Positions 25,301-37,800 of a stretch of DNA of 64,000 nt are shown here, piece by piece. The notes under the pieces were generated by a model, which searched no databases, had not been told where the DNA came from, and saw nothing but the letters and a program-made list of their open reading frames with translations. The number at the start of each line of letters is the position of its first letter. Positions within the stretch are counted from its first letter, which is position 1. The translations under genes and the position numbers were made by a program. Source of the DNA: Lutraria lutraria (lineage: Eukaryota; Mollusca; Bivalvia; Venerida; Mactridae); NCBI GenBank assembly GCA_964023205.1, contig OZ026833.1, forward strand, positions 1,022,176 to 1,086,175. Reading direction: 5' to 3'.

Positions 25301-26251
25301 ATGTTATATGCTACAATGGCTACAGACCGTTCGAAATCGGTACCCTCCGGTAGACTGTGATTTATCTTTCATTATATTTTTATATGACCCTTTTTGTTTC
25401 TTGGCTTGTTGATTGCAAGATTTGGGTGAATGTAGTATTTTGGGGATAGTAGGAAGTTTTGTGGGTTTTTTTAAAATTCTGTTTTATTTACTCGTATGTA
25501 TATTCAGAAGAGCTTCAATTAAGATACAGACATGGTGTAAATACAGATTAGAAAGGGCTTCTTTCTCTAAAGATATTCAGGATTGGGGAATAAGAAAAGG
25601 GACTAGACTGAGAGTCGAAAATAATATAATCAGTAATAATGGAATACACAGTTCGAGCAGTTACTACCAATTCTAGGATTTGTTAATGTTATGTTCACTA
25701 CGTATAATCTTTAAGACAACAACAAGTAATAGTTAACATCAGAAAATCTATTTACACCAATGGTTAAACTACATTAGAACACAGTAATAGTGCAATCCCA
25801 AATACCTGAACGCATGTAATTATTTCTTAACTAATAGTCTCTTTCATTGTGTCCATTGCATTGGATTAAAGAATGATAAGGTAATAGATAATTACATCAA
25901 TCTCAATCCGTCCGATTCTCTATTATAAAATTGTCAGCGTTCGCTATAACTGTGTTTTACTGTACAACATAATTGATATATGCGTCTTAAAATGTCTAAT
26001 AAAACAAATGTTTTGTTAGACACACACAAATCATGTGGAAGAAAAAAAAGCTCATGGTGAGCGCTAAAGAAGACTAAATTAATTCAATTTTTGATTCCTT
26101 AATTCAAACTTCGATCTGTATGGAAAACGTTACTAACATATGTATTGTTATGTCAGTGATTTCAACAGCAACATACTGCATTGGACGAAGTAAGCTTAAC
26201 TCGTGACATTTTATATTTACATTTACGCGTACCTGCCATGTTTTCAGTCAA
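25301..26251. other. 3' flank of TRIM fragment E; no gene seen
   Basis: Downstream of Sat1 the sequence matches the 3' flanks of full-length TRIM copies (for example GGGTTTGAGATTGCGGG near 29,403 and its variant near 25,410) and is almost identical to 39,816-40,755. No coding sequence is recognised. Confidence 0.6.
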
Positions 26252-27183
26252 TCATACACACAAACCTATTACACTGTTATATTTTGGGAACAATACGTTC
26301 ACTGAAAACGGATCACTGATGGTGCGATCATATGCGTCAATAATCTCCATGTTATAAGACTGTAATGTATATATTGATACAACGTTTGAATTGCCCGCAA
26401 CAATCAGCCTAGAGTTGTCATGGTCATATACAATACAGTACGTACGTGTTCGTCTTAACTTACTGTCAAGTTTATTTTCTATTAGATTTCCATCTTTATC
26501 TATCTGACGAACTTCGCCTGTTGAAAAGATTCCAACAAAACATATTTGACCCGGTAACAGACATAAAGACCAAGTCTTAGTGTCATTGAAATCCAATGAA
26601 GATACTGTTATTTTCAAATTTCCGGTTTTATCTAATACGAACAAGCCCCTGTCCTTATCGGTTACGTATATGTCTTTGTTCACACTTACTGCAACTTGTC
26701 TGCATGCTGAGAACATCTAGTCACCATTAGCATCTCTGGAATACGTTCTAAGATGCTTCTCAGTTTTACTATAGACATTTACTTTCTTTTCTTCACAGGT
26801 GAATATCTCTTTAGCATCATATGTCATCCCATAACCTTTACTAATAAGGGTAAATCTTGATTTGAATTGCATCGTTTGTACAAGTGATACGATGTGTACT
26901 TCTCTTGTACTCCAGATTCTTACTCCCACTTCATGTTTTTTGATTGTACAAAGTGCTACTGGGTGACCCGGTAACTTTATCTCATCTTTATATTCCAACT
27001 CTGAATTCAATCGTTTCAGTGATTGACCGTTATAGTCTGCCAACAGCAGATAACCAGTGCCTATGATACACATATCAAATACTTTCGTCTGACTATTGCA
27101 AAGAAAATTTGCATTTTTCTGTAATGTCGACTTGTACCCGCGGATAACCAAATAGTCATTAATTTTGCCCAATGAGTCCGTTT
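26252..27183 (-). pseudogene. TRIM-like propeller fragment E with in-frame stop, truncated by Sat2
   Basis: The beta-propeller part of exon 2 is present from SLGKINDYLVIRGYKST to the C terminus. A TAG at 26,717-26,719 replaces the CAG (Gln) found in copy E' at 40,756. The usual stop after YTLQ.YNM is changed to GAG, so the frame runs 36 codons further (EIIDAYDRTISDPF...). The coiled coil, intron and exon 1 are replaced by minisatellite Sat2. The upstream-flank motif resumes on the far side of Sat2 at 28,131. Confidence 0.8.
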
Positions 27184-28110
27184 CACGAATGTCGAGATGA
27201 ATGTCGATTGTCTAGCTAGACATTCGAAATTTCTTTACTTTGACGGCGATACAGTCGTAACTTCGAATGTCGAGATGAATGTCGATTGTCTAGCTAGACA
27301 TTCGAAATTTACATTATTATGATGGCCATACAGCCTGTTACACGAATGTCGAGATGAATGTCGATTATCGAGCTAGACATTCGAAATTTCATTACTTTGA
27401 CGGCGATACAGTCCATTTCACGAATGTCGAGATGAATGTCGATTGTCTAGCTAGACATTCGAAATTTCATTTCTTTGACGGCGATACAGTCGTAACTTCG
27501 AATGTCGAGATGAATGTCGATTGTCTAGCTAGACATTCGAAATTTCTTTACTTTGACGGCGATACAGTCGTAACTTCGAATGTCGAGATGAATGTCGATT
27601 GTCTAGCTAGACATTCGAAATTTACATTACTTCGACGGCCATACAGTCCGTTTTTTCGAATGTCGAGATGAATGTCGATTGTCTAGCTAGACATTCGAAA
27701 TTTCATTACTTTGACGGCGATACAGTCGTAACTTCGAATGTCGAGATGAATGTCGATTGTCTAGCTAGACATTCGAAATTTCATTACTTTGACGGCGATA
27801 CAGTCGTAACTTCGAATGTCGAGATGAATGTCGATTGTCTAGCTAGACATTCGAAATTTATATTACTTTGACGGTTATACAGTCCGTTTTTCGAATGTCG
27901 AGATGAATGTCGATTGTCTAGCTAGACATTCGAAATTTCATTACTTTGACGACGATACAGTCGTAACTTCGAATGTCGAGATGAATGACGATTGTCTAGC
28001 TAGACATTCGAAATTTACATTATTATGATGGCCATACAGCCTGTTTCACGAATGTCGAGATGAATGTCGATTGTCTAGCTAGACATTGAATGTCGATTGT
28101 CGATTGCTTT
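27184..28110. repeat. Minisatellite Sat2, array 1: 78-bp hairpin-bearing unit, about 12 copies
   Basis: Each unit contains TTCGAATGTC, a ~25-base spacer with CTAGCTAG, and GACATTCGAA, so the 10-base arms can pair. Spacing of GAGATGAATGTCGATT is 77-79 bases (27,194; 27,272; 27,351; 27,430; 27,507). Variant tails alternate between ATTACTTTGACGGCGATACA and ATTATTATGATGGCCATACA. Because 78 is divisible by three, the plus strand gives an in-frame 26-residue repeat (MNVDCLARHSKFHYFDGDTV...). On the minus strand each standard unit has a TAG. Confidence 0.95.
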
Positions 28111-28130
28111 GCCAACTTCACACACATTAT

Positions 28131-28156
28131 ATACGTACAGTATTTTCTGAAAATAG
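28131..28156 (-). promoter_or_regulatory. Conserved TRIM upstream motif left beyond Sat2 (copy E)
   Basis: GTATTTTCTGAAAATAGCCGACCTAC is the motif that normally lies 35-70 bases before exon 1. Here it borders Sat2, so a TRIM promoter remnant could in principle drive transcription through Sat2 into fragment E. Confidence 0.3.
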
Positions 28157-28872
28157 CCGACCTACATAGATTGGTTACAAGGAATTGCTAAATTTAGATC
28201 TAAATGGGATTGCATTTTCTAAACATACACCATTATTATCCTATCTTAAACAATAGATAATGGTAGAGTAAATTGAATATATCCAGATTCATTTAACGTA
28301 CATTTATGCTCTATATGGGTTGATCATATAATTATTGTAGTAACATTTTGTAAGGTTAGCATTCATCGTAAGAAATGTGTACATATTTTGTAAATGTATA
28401 ATTGTATATTCTTATACGACCTTCGCGTCTGTATTTTGTGAATGCTAAATTGTGTTTATACCATATAAGGTTATACAGTTACATAATGACCGCTTCAAAT
28501 TATAAAGAAACCTTGTTATAAGAACCGCTAATTTTGACTGATTCTACATATTATCTCTGTGTTTTAACCATGGAGGGCTAGTACGTTGAAGGGATGGTGT
28601 ATAATGGATATTTAGGCCTTAACTGGCAACACGGACCAAAAACATATTAGACATAATACACTCGGCTTGCATATTAAAGTTTAAAAACGTCATCCAAATC
28701 AGACGCTATTTTTAGAGCTTTATTGCACGGCCAAATAGTTGTTGTTGTCTAAGTGCCTAAAAACGACGCTCTATCATGTAGAATGTCGCTGTATTTGTCG
28801 TTAAATGTCTTATATTAACAATATAAGCATTCGCCTCCTTCAGTTTTCTCGTAAGTCTTGGTTGTAAGCAAT
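28157..28872. other. TRIM 5' flank of copy E and unique sequence; no gene seen
   Basis: About 97 percent similar by eye to 42,429-42,700 in its first part, then diverging with indels. No coding sequence or structured element was recognised. Confidence 0.5.
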
Positions 28873-29079
28873 AGGCCATCCTGAAAAATGTTTGTTTGCG
28901 GTAACCCTACTTAGAGAATTTTGAGTTGGTTGTTAGGCAGGATCTATTTTACAATGTAATTTTTATATTGAACCCAAAATGCAAGTCAAAATGCTATTTT
29001 TTATTTTAAAAAACATCTGAGAGACCAAAAGAAGTTGGTAAGTAGCGTTACCACAAACAAAATATTTCAGGCATGACCT
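28873..29079. mobile_element. MITE, 207 bp
   Basis: The left end AGGCCATCCTGAAAAATGTT and right end (complement) AGGTCATGCCTGAAATATTT are inverted relatives, continuing through GGTAACNCTACTT. The interior includes TATATTGAACCCAAAATGCA. Related copies lie at 43,687-43,880 and, partially, at 63,746-64,000. Confidence 0.75.
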
Positions 29080-29159
29080 GAACAATCAAAACAGAATAAG
29101 ATCAAAGACCATGCACGGAATCTGCATACAGTGCGATGATATTCTATTAGGTCAGTTCA

Positions 29160-30240
29160 GTAGAGACTGTACAGAGAAATAAAACATCAGCTGATAGAAA
29201 CACTAATCATGAATACTTATATGGACTTAGATAAAAAAAATACAAGTCAACACATCTAATATTGACTCTGATATTCTTGATAAATAAGAAAAATAGTCAA
29301 TGTTGAATTGAATTTCGCCAGGGACGAATGTGAGGTTGAACCCTCAAAACTATATAGTTTAACACACACATACTCTCCTCCTGTAGAATACATATGTTTG
29401 GTGGGTTTGAGATTGCGGGATTTTGGGAAAGTGGGATTTTTTGTGCATGTGTGTGCTTTAATTGTTTTATCTACTCGTATATTCGAAAAAGCTTCAATTA
29501 ACAAACATGGCGTAAATATAAACTGGAATATACAGGACGGGGGAATAAAAAAACGGATAAGATTAATACTCGAAAACAGTATAATCGTAAGTTATAAACA
29601 AATGAAATACACATTTCGAGAAATTACCAATTCTACGATTTGTTTATGTTTTATTCACTTCAAACAATATGTAAAACAAACAAAAATAATGTATTAATAA
29701 GAAAATGTATTTACATTATGGTTAAACCTCGTGTACAGTACAACACGGTTATAATGCAATCCTAAATACCTGAATGCATGTAAGTATCTATTGATAGTCT
29801 CATTTCATTGCATTGTATTTTGAAAAAATGACCTCAATCTATCCGATTCTCTAATACATCCAAGTGACAGACTGCACTAAATAATTGATATATGCTAGAC
29901 AACTCCAAGAGTATTATCCTCAAAATGTAATTTACAAGTATGTCTTTAAATGTCTAATCAAACAAATCAAACACTCGTCATGTCGAAGAAAAAAAATATG
30001 CAAAAAGTTCATCCATGTTTGATTCCTTAATTCAAACTTTGATCTGTATTAAAAAGTAACACCATTTTTATAGAATGCCATCGTTTTTAACAGCAACATC
30101 CCTCGTTTGAAGAAGTAAACTTTATTCATGATATTTTATGTTTACAAATACGAGTACCTTTCATGTTTTCAGGCAACCATACACACAAACACATTGTTAT
30201 ATTTTTTAAACAATAATTACATTGAAAACGGGCACAGACC
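29160..30240. other. 3' flank of TRIM copy C; no gene seen
   Basis: Homologous along its length to 43,980-45,060 (3' flank of copy F), which places it as the region downstream of copy C. It includes the ATTGACTCTGATATTC stretch. No independent gene is recognised. Confidence 0.55.
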
Positions 30241-30400
30241 ATGCTATCATAAGCGTGAATGATCTACATGTTATAAGGCTGTACTGTATATATTTCTGTC
30301 AATCATACTCACAAACATATTACAGTATTTTATTTTTGGAGTAATATGTACTCTCAAACAGACACTGTCATCTGACTATGCGATCATATGCGTGAATATT
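30241..30400 (-). other. Duplicated TRIM stop-codon region (recombination scar)
   Basis: The complement of 30,255-30,295 reads YTVQPYNM-stop, the same 3' end that is used at 30,401-30,440. The distal copy resembles gene F's end and flank. The proximal copy and its flank (ACAGTATTTTATTTTTGGAG and the CACTGTCATCTGAC segment) resemble gene B's. The 3' end of copy C is therefore a chimera. Confidence 0.6.
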
Positions 30401-32802
30401 CTACATGTTATAAGGCTGTAATGTATATATTGATATATCGTTTGAATTGCCCGCTATAATCAGCCTAGAGTTGTCATGCTCAAAAGCAGCACAATATGTA
30501 GTTCTTTGTCGATTATTTGTGAAGTTTTGTTTTTCTACTTGTTTTCCATCTTTATCTATCTGATAAGCCGCGCCTGACGACTTGGTGAAAACAAGACATA
30601 CATGACCAGGTAATAGACATAAAGCCCATATGTTGTTGTTTTCAAATGAATTTACTTTCATTTTCAATCTCCCGGTTTTGTCTAAAACAGTCAAACCTTG
30701 CTCGTTGGTCACGTATATATCTTTGTTTACGCTTATTGCAATCTGTCTGCATCCTAAGAACATCTTTTCACCATTAGCATCTTTGTCATACGTTCTTAGA
30801 TGCTTCCCAATTGTATTGTAGACATTTACTTTATTTTCTTCACATGCAAATATCTCTCCAGCATGATATGTCATCCCATATCCATTGCCATAAAGGGTGA
30901 ATTTTGATTTGAACTGCATTGTTTCTCCAAGTGATACAATGTGTACCACTCCTGTAATCCAGATTCTTACTCCCACTTCATGTTGTTCGATTGTACAAAG
31001 TGCTATTGGTTGACCTGGTAACTTTATCTCATCTTTATATTCAAACTCTGAATTAAATCGTTTTAGTGATTGACCGTTATGGTCTGCTAAAAGTAGATCA
31101 CCAGAGCTTATAAAACACATATCATAAAAAGTCGTCTGACTTTCGCAAAGAATATTTGTGTTTTTTCTGAAATGTCGACTTGTAACCGTGGACAACCAAA
31201 TCGTCTTCAAAGTGTCCCAATGATTCCATACCGTCTACAGTTCTCTCTAACGTCTTGTTTAAAAACAGTTTGAGTTCTCTCTCACAAAAATCCTTCACAA
31301 TACCTTCTACAAGTATTTCACCGTCTTTTATCACCATTTTACTTGTTCTAACATTAACAAACAGCACCTCATCATCAGTTTGTTCCAGCTTGTCGACATA
31401 AGCAGTCGTTGTTGTTATCACAGCATCCATCGCTTCAATATCTTTGTCCAGAGCTGCCTTGTCTTTCTCATATTTTGAACGTACTTCATTTCTTGAGTTA
31501 TTAGCCAACTTCTGTATCTTTTCAATAATCATCTCCTCATATTTATCAATGGTGTCGAGCAGTTCAATTTTCTGTTTACCAATAGTTTCGATATTTTTAG
31601 TACGTTTCTCTTTCTCTTGCTTGAACTGGATAAGAGCGTTGTTTAACTTTCCCCTGCATTCATTTACCTCAGGGTTTGAATTAAAATCTTTGGCTGCAAC
31701 GGAGATTGGTGTAGTCTGACATGATCTGAATAAGAAAGTGATACATTGGATATAAAAAATGTTCTACTTTTTGTGTTGTATTAAGACGTAAGAGTACTAC
31801 ACCGACAAATTTTAATCATTATGAGTTCTTTTTTATCAGATAACATAAAGCGTTACAATGTATTTTTCAGTCAATAAAATAAGACATAAAAAGGTAAGAT
31901 ACTTGTGCTTGTCCGTTTTAGATGTTTAAATTAAAGTACAATCTTTCAATCGAATTCTTTAAAATTAAGTAAACACAAACACTCTAAATATTCAATAATT
32001 CGTGTTGTATATAAACTTCCTATATATAAACTTGGAGCAATAATTGACACTCGAAAACTTTCTTTCGCTAAGGATTATAATTTTTCTGTACACGTGATCT
32101 TGAATGAAATGGATTCGGATGTATCCATGAACTTGTTAATTGGTGTGATTTCGTGTATCATTTAGGGAATGATAAAAAGATTAATTAGTATGATTTCAAA
32201 TTACAAACAAGTAGTATCGGTATTCGCAATTATCTTATAATAAATGAAAAATTGTCACAAAAATCGACCCCGTTTAATTAAATGCAGTGATGTATTTATA
32301 TACATATACATATATTTTTTTTCATTTAAGATAATTATGGGTTAAATTATGGAGTTTAATAAAGAATTTATTACATTTTTACCATCACAGATTCGTTACT
32401 ACTACCTGTGTTTAATATAAATTACCATAATTATAATTACCTATGTTTTACGATAGCACATGTTCCACAACATATTTCATCATGATCCTTGCAATAAGTA
32501 TCAATCGGCTTATCTTCATGAATGGTACATTTCACACCCGTTTTAGACACTGCTGCAGCATTTTCTCTAGCTTCATCATCAGTCGACCAGCTAGAAACAT
32601 CAACATCTTTTAACTGATGAGATTTTGATGTCGGGATTATGTTGTGACATTGAATACATTTATTGCAGAAATAAAGTGCACAGTCTACACAATAATGTCT
32701 AGCTTTCGAATTAATTCCATTTTCCGTGCACGACGAACAGCAAGCACTTTTATTTTCGTTTAATTGATCCGAAGAAAAATTAGAATTTCCTCCAGTCGCC
32801 AT
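30401..32802 (-). pseudogene. TRIM-like gene C: complete structure with one frameshift
   Basis: Exon 1 is 32,802-32,441 (MATGGNSNFSS, both B-boxes, 120 codons plus 2 bases). Exon 2 is 31,725-30,401, with the TTCAG|ATCATG acceptor of the family. The N-terminal half of exon 2 is open (SCQTTPISVAAKDF, then the coiled coil ending near FQKK). The propeller half is open in another frame (NTNILCESQTTFYDMC onward). The break lies in a run of six T at about 31,160-31,167 where paralogs have five. If the extra T is a sequencing error, the gene is intact and encodes about 560 residues like its neighbours. Otherwise translation ends after about 308 residues, leaving B-boxes plus coiled coil without propeller. 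The intron is 715 bases. Confidence 0.75.
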
Positions 32803-32847
32803 TTTGTGTAGATCTGTTCTCTTTGTAAGGCGGTAGCGAACTGATTA

Positions 32848-32873
32848 TATTTTCTGAAAATAGCCGACCTACT
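32848..32873 (-). promoter_or_regulatory. Conserved palindromic motif upstream of TRIM exon 1 (copy C)
   Basis: TATTTTCTGAAAATAGCCGA followed by CCTAC lies 46-71 bases before the ATG at 32,802, at the same offset as in copies A, B and F. Confidence 0.35.
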
Positions 32874-34258
32874 TAGATTTACTACATATAGCGATTGCAT
32901 TTTCGAAAAATCGCCGACCTGCATACACTGGATTTCTTAACATCAGACAATGGTTTAACAATGTACCCAGGTTTATTTCATACTATTTTTACGTATTAAT
33001 TTAGTGCAATATTACTGTATGTAAATGTATTCTTACACGTCCTATAAGTCTGTATATTAAGAATATCAATTATGTTTATGTCATTAAAGATTATACAAAT
33101 ACTACGGTAAAACCGCCGATAGCGACCACTTCAAGTTATAAAGAAACCTAGTTATAAGAACCACATAACTTTCTGAATATTTTCTAACTTTGCACTTTAT
33201 TCTTTTATATAAAGCCGATTGTTGGTCCCAAATATCTTAATATTGTTCAGATCAAAATCGTACGGTACATAGATAAAAGGGTTATTCATTTATAAAAAGT
33301 CATGTTTGTCTACTGTATATTATTTATTTATGTTTGTTATCTATCTACATTTGTTCATGTCTTACTGATCAATTATATGCTTACTGTATTAAACAATTGG
33401 TAATAGCACAATAGTATGAACGTAGGTAAAATATGTATTTGTATTTACCACTTATGATCACTGATGAGCATTATTATTACAAATAAATACAGTGTGATAT
33501 CTCCAATGCAACACCCTTTATAAGTAGCAAAATAAGTTTGTTGCTTTATAGAGGTTAAATCAACAGTTAAATCATGCAGTGGAAAAACCCATGTTGTTGT
33601 TGAAAAGAGGTTGTCGCTCAAAAGAGGGCCGCTCTGGAGAGGTTGTACTGTAGTTGTTACTGTTGTTGTAGTGTCTTATTTGTAAACAATGGTGTATTAT
33701 GTATTAGAGGGTTATGTATTATATATTGTTGTTACTGTTAAAGTATTATGAGCTGTATTCTGTATTAGTGTTATGTATTATGTAGGATTTCACTGAGTTG
33801 TAGTTTTTATCTTTTATTAACAGCATAGATATTAGCCTCCAAAGCTACTTGATGTAATATAAATGTAGATTAATATAAGCGTAATGTAAAATTCAAACAC
33901 GAAATTAATAAACAGAACTAAATAAATGACAGGCAAGATAAATGGTTGTAATATCAATGCCACCCGTTTTGAAACATAAAATGTGAACACAATGTCTTGA
34001 AAAATGCTAATTTAGCGCATCGTATACAAATGTACGTATGGGTTGTCAATGATCGGCACAAAAAAAAACACTAAAAAATTAACAGATGTTTTATAATGTA
34101 AACATTGTCTTCAACAAAAGACTAAATGTGACCAAATAAGCTACACATATATTACTGTCAATCACGGAATTAAATACACATTCCATGACTTGTGTTGAGT
34201 CTATCAATAACAAATACAACATATATGTCATCTGATTGTCCGTATTAACGCAATTATT
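32874..34258. other. TRIM 5' flank of copy C joined to 3' flank of fragment D'; no gene seen
   Basis: The first part matches 19,044-20,020. A block equivalent to about 20,030-20,540 is missing at 33,888, after which the sequence is about 99 percent identical to 20,543-20,918. It contains the MITE at 33,489-33,653. No coding sequence. Confidence 0.6.
33489..33653. mobile_element. MITE in TRIM 5' flank (copy 2)
   Basis: The ends ACAGTGTGATATCTCCA and CTGGAGAGGTTGTACTGTA form inverted repeats. This is the same insertion as 19,618-19,776. Confidence 0.65.
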
Positions 34259-34791
34259 TTATACTTTATTTGGCTGCAATGTTTGTATTGATATTAGGCT
34301 TGGATAGCCAGCAACAATCAACCTTGAACGTTCATTTTCATACACAGCACAATATCTTTTTTTTTTATCCATCAATAACGTCAATTGTCTTTTTGAATTC
34401 TTTTGCATCTTTACCTATCTGATAAACCGCGCCTGACGACTCCGTGAAAACAAGACATATATGAGCCGGTAATATACATAAAGCCCATATTTTGTTGTTT
34501 CAAATGAATTTACTTTCATTTTCAATCCCCCGGTTTTGTCTAAAACAGTCAAACCATGCTTGTTGTTGGTCACATATATATCCTTGTTAACGCTTATTGC
34601 AATTTGCCTGCATGATGAGAACATCTGTTCACCATTAGCATCTCTGTCATACGTTCTTAGAAGCTTCCCAGTTGTACTGTAGACATTTACTTTATTTTCT
34701 TCACATGCAAATATCTCTCCACCATCATATGTCATACCATAACCAACCATTGCCAAAAAGGGTAAATTTTGATTGGAATTACATTGTTCAT
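34259..34791 (-). pseudogene. TRIM-like propeller fragment D', near-identical twin of D
   Basis: This differs from fragment D at only a few bases, for example CATGC for CTTGC near 34,556 (His for Gln) and GTATAA at the stop (34,259-34,261). It shares D's 1-bp frameshift and its truncation point near Sat1, so both lesions predate the duplication that made the two copies. Confidence 0.8.
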
Positions 34792-34875
34792 CAGCGGATC
34801 ACCACATTATGTAACACACATATCACATATCATATATAAACATTTAATTCGGACCATTGCTCATAAATGTTTACT

Positions 34876-37800
34876 TCATGGTATAGTCTACACTTTGTAT
34901 ATATGTATTATATTATGGTATACTCTACACTTTGTATATGTATTATATCATGGTATACTCTACACTTTGTATATATGTATAATATCATGGTATACTCTAC
35001 ACTTTGTATATGTATTATATCATGGTATACTCTACACTTTGTATATGTATTATATCATGGTATATACTACACTTTGTATATGTATTATATCATGGTATAC
35101 CCTACACTTTGTATATGTATTATATCATGGTATATACTACACTTTGTATATGTATTATATCATGGTATACACTACACTTTGTATATGTATTATATCATGG
35201 TATACTCTACACCTTGTATATGTATTATATCATGGTATACTCTACACTTTGTATATGTATTATATCATCTGGTATACCCTACACTTTGTATATATATTAT
35301 ATCATGGTATACCCTACACTTTGCATATATATTATATAATGACATAAACTACACTTTATATATATGTATTATATCATGGCATGCACTACACTTTATACAT
35401 GTATTATAACATGGTACACACTACACTTTGTATATATTTATTATATCATGGTATACTCTACACTGTATATATGTATTATATCATGGTATACACTACACTT
35501 TGTATATATGCATTATAATATGGTATAACCTACACTTTGTATATATGTATTATATCATGGTATACTCTACACTTTGTATATGTATTATATCATGGTATAT
35601 ACTACACTTTGTATATGTATTATATCATCTGGTATACCCTACACTTTGTATATATATTATACCATGGTATACCCTACACTTTGTATATATATTATATAAT
35701 GACATACACTACACTTTATATTTATGTATTATATCATGGTATGCACTACACTTTATATATGTATTATATCATGGTATACTCTACACTTTGTATTTGTATT
35801 ATTTCATCTGGTATACCCTACACTTTGTATATATATTATATAATGACATACACTACACTTTATATATATGTATTATATCATGGTATGCACTACACTTTAT
35901 ACATGTATTATATCATGGTACACACTACACTTTGTATATATGTATTATATCATGGTATACTCTACACTGTATATATGTATTATATCATGGTATACACTAC
36001 ACTTTGTATATATGCATTATAATATGGTATAACCTACACTTTGTATATATGTATTATATCATGGTATACTCTACACTTTGTATATGTATTATATCATGGT
36101 ATACTCTACACTTTGTATATGTATTGTATCATGGTATACGCTACACTTTGTATATGAATTATATCATGGTATACGCTACACTTGGAAATGTATTATATCA
36201 TGGTATACGCTACACTTTGTATATGTATTATATCATGGTACACACTACACTTTGTATATGTATTATATCATGGTATACTCTACACTTTGTATATGTATTA
36301 TATCATGGTATACTCTACACTTTGTATATGTATTATATCATGGTATACACTACACTTTGTAAATGTATTATATCACGGGTTACTCTACACTTTGTATATA
36401 TGTATTATATCATGGTATACCCTACACTTTGTATATATATTATATCATGGTATACACTACACTTTGTATATATATTATATCATGGTATACACTACACTTT
36501 ATATATATATATTATATCATGGTATACACTACACTTTATATATATGTATTATATCATGGTATGCACTACACTTTGTATATGTATTATATCATGGTATACC
36601 CTACACTTTGTATATATATAATATCATGGTATACACTACACTTTATATATATATATTATATCATGGTATACACTACACTTTGTATATATGTATTATATCA
36701 TGGTATGCACTACACTTTGTATATGTATTATATCATGGTATACCCTACACTTTGTATATATATTATATCATGGTATACTCTACACTTTGTATATGTATTA
36801 TATCATGGTATGCACTACACCTTGTGTATGTATTATATCATGGTATACCCTACACTTTGTATATATATTATATCATGGTATACACTACACTTTGTATATG
36901 TATTATATCATGGTATACACTACACTTTGTATATATATATTATATCATGGTATACTCTACACTTTGTATATATATTATATCATGGTATACCCTACACTTT
37001 GTATATATATTATATCATGGTATACCCTACACTTTGTATATATATTATATCATGGTATATTCTACACTTTGTATATGTATTATATCATGGTATACTCTAC
37101 ACTTTGTATATGTATTATATCATGGTATACTCTACACTTTGTATATATATTATATCATGGTATACCCTACACTTTGTATATGTATTATATCATGGTATAC
37201 CCTACACTTTGTATATGTATTATATCATGGTATACCCTACACTTTGTATATGTATTATATCATGGTATACTCTACACTTTGTATATATATTATATCATGG
37301 TATGCACTACACTTTGTATATGTATTATATCATGGTATACCCTACACTTTGTATATGTATTATATCATGGTATACACTACACTTTGTATATATGTATTAT
37401 ATCATGGTATGCACTACTCTTTGTATATGTATTATATCATGGTATACCCTACACTTTGTATATATATTATATCATGGTATACCCTACACTTTGTATATGT
37501 ATTATATCATGGTATACTCTACACTTTGTATATGTATTATATCATGGTATACACTACACTTTGTAAATGTATTATATCACGGGTTACTCTACACTTTGTA
37601 TATATGTATTATATCATGGTATACCCTACACTTTGTATATATATTATATCATGGTATACACTACACTTTGTATATATATTATATCATGGTATACACTACA
37701 CTTTATATATATATATTATATCATAGTATACTCTACACTTTATATATATGTATTATATCATGGTATGCACTACACTTTGTATATGTATTATATCATTGTA

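Noticed and set aside
21429..25360. Long overlapping plus-strand ORFs (up to 678 codons) as membrane-protein genes
   Set aside because: They are translations of the 35-base Sat1 unit, open in all three frames because the consensus has no stop trinucleotide. There are no splice sites, domains or codon bias.
27354..27871. Plus-strand ORF with 26-residue repeat MNVDCLARHSKF
   Set aside because: It is the in-frame reading of the 78-base Sat2 unit. It is interrupted whenever a unit is 77 or 79 bases, and has no supporting signals.
27184..28110. CRISPR array (palindromic repeats at regular spacing)
   Set aside because: The spacers are not unique; the whole 78-base unit repeats. The host is an intron-bearing eukaryote and no cas genes occur.
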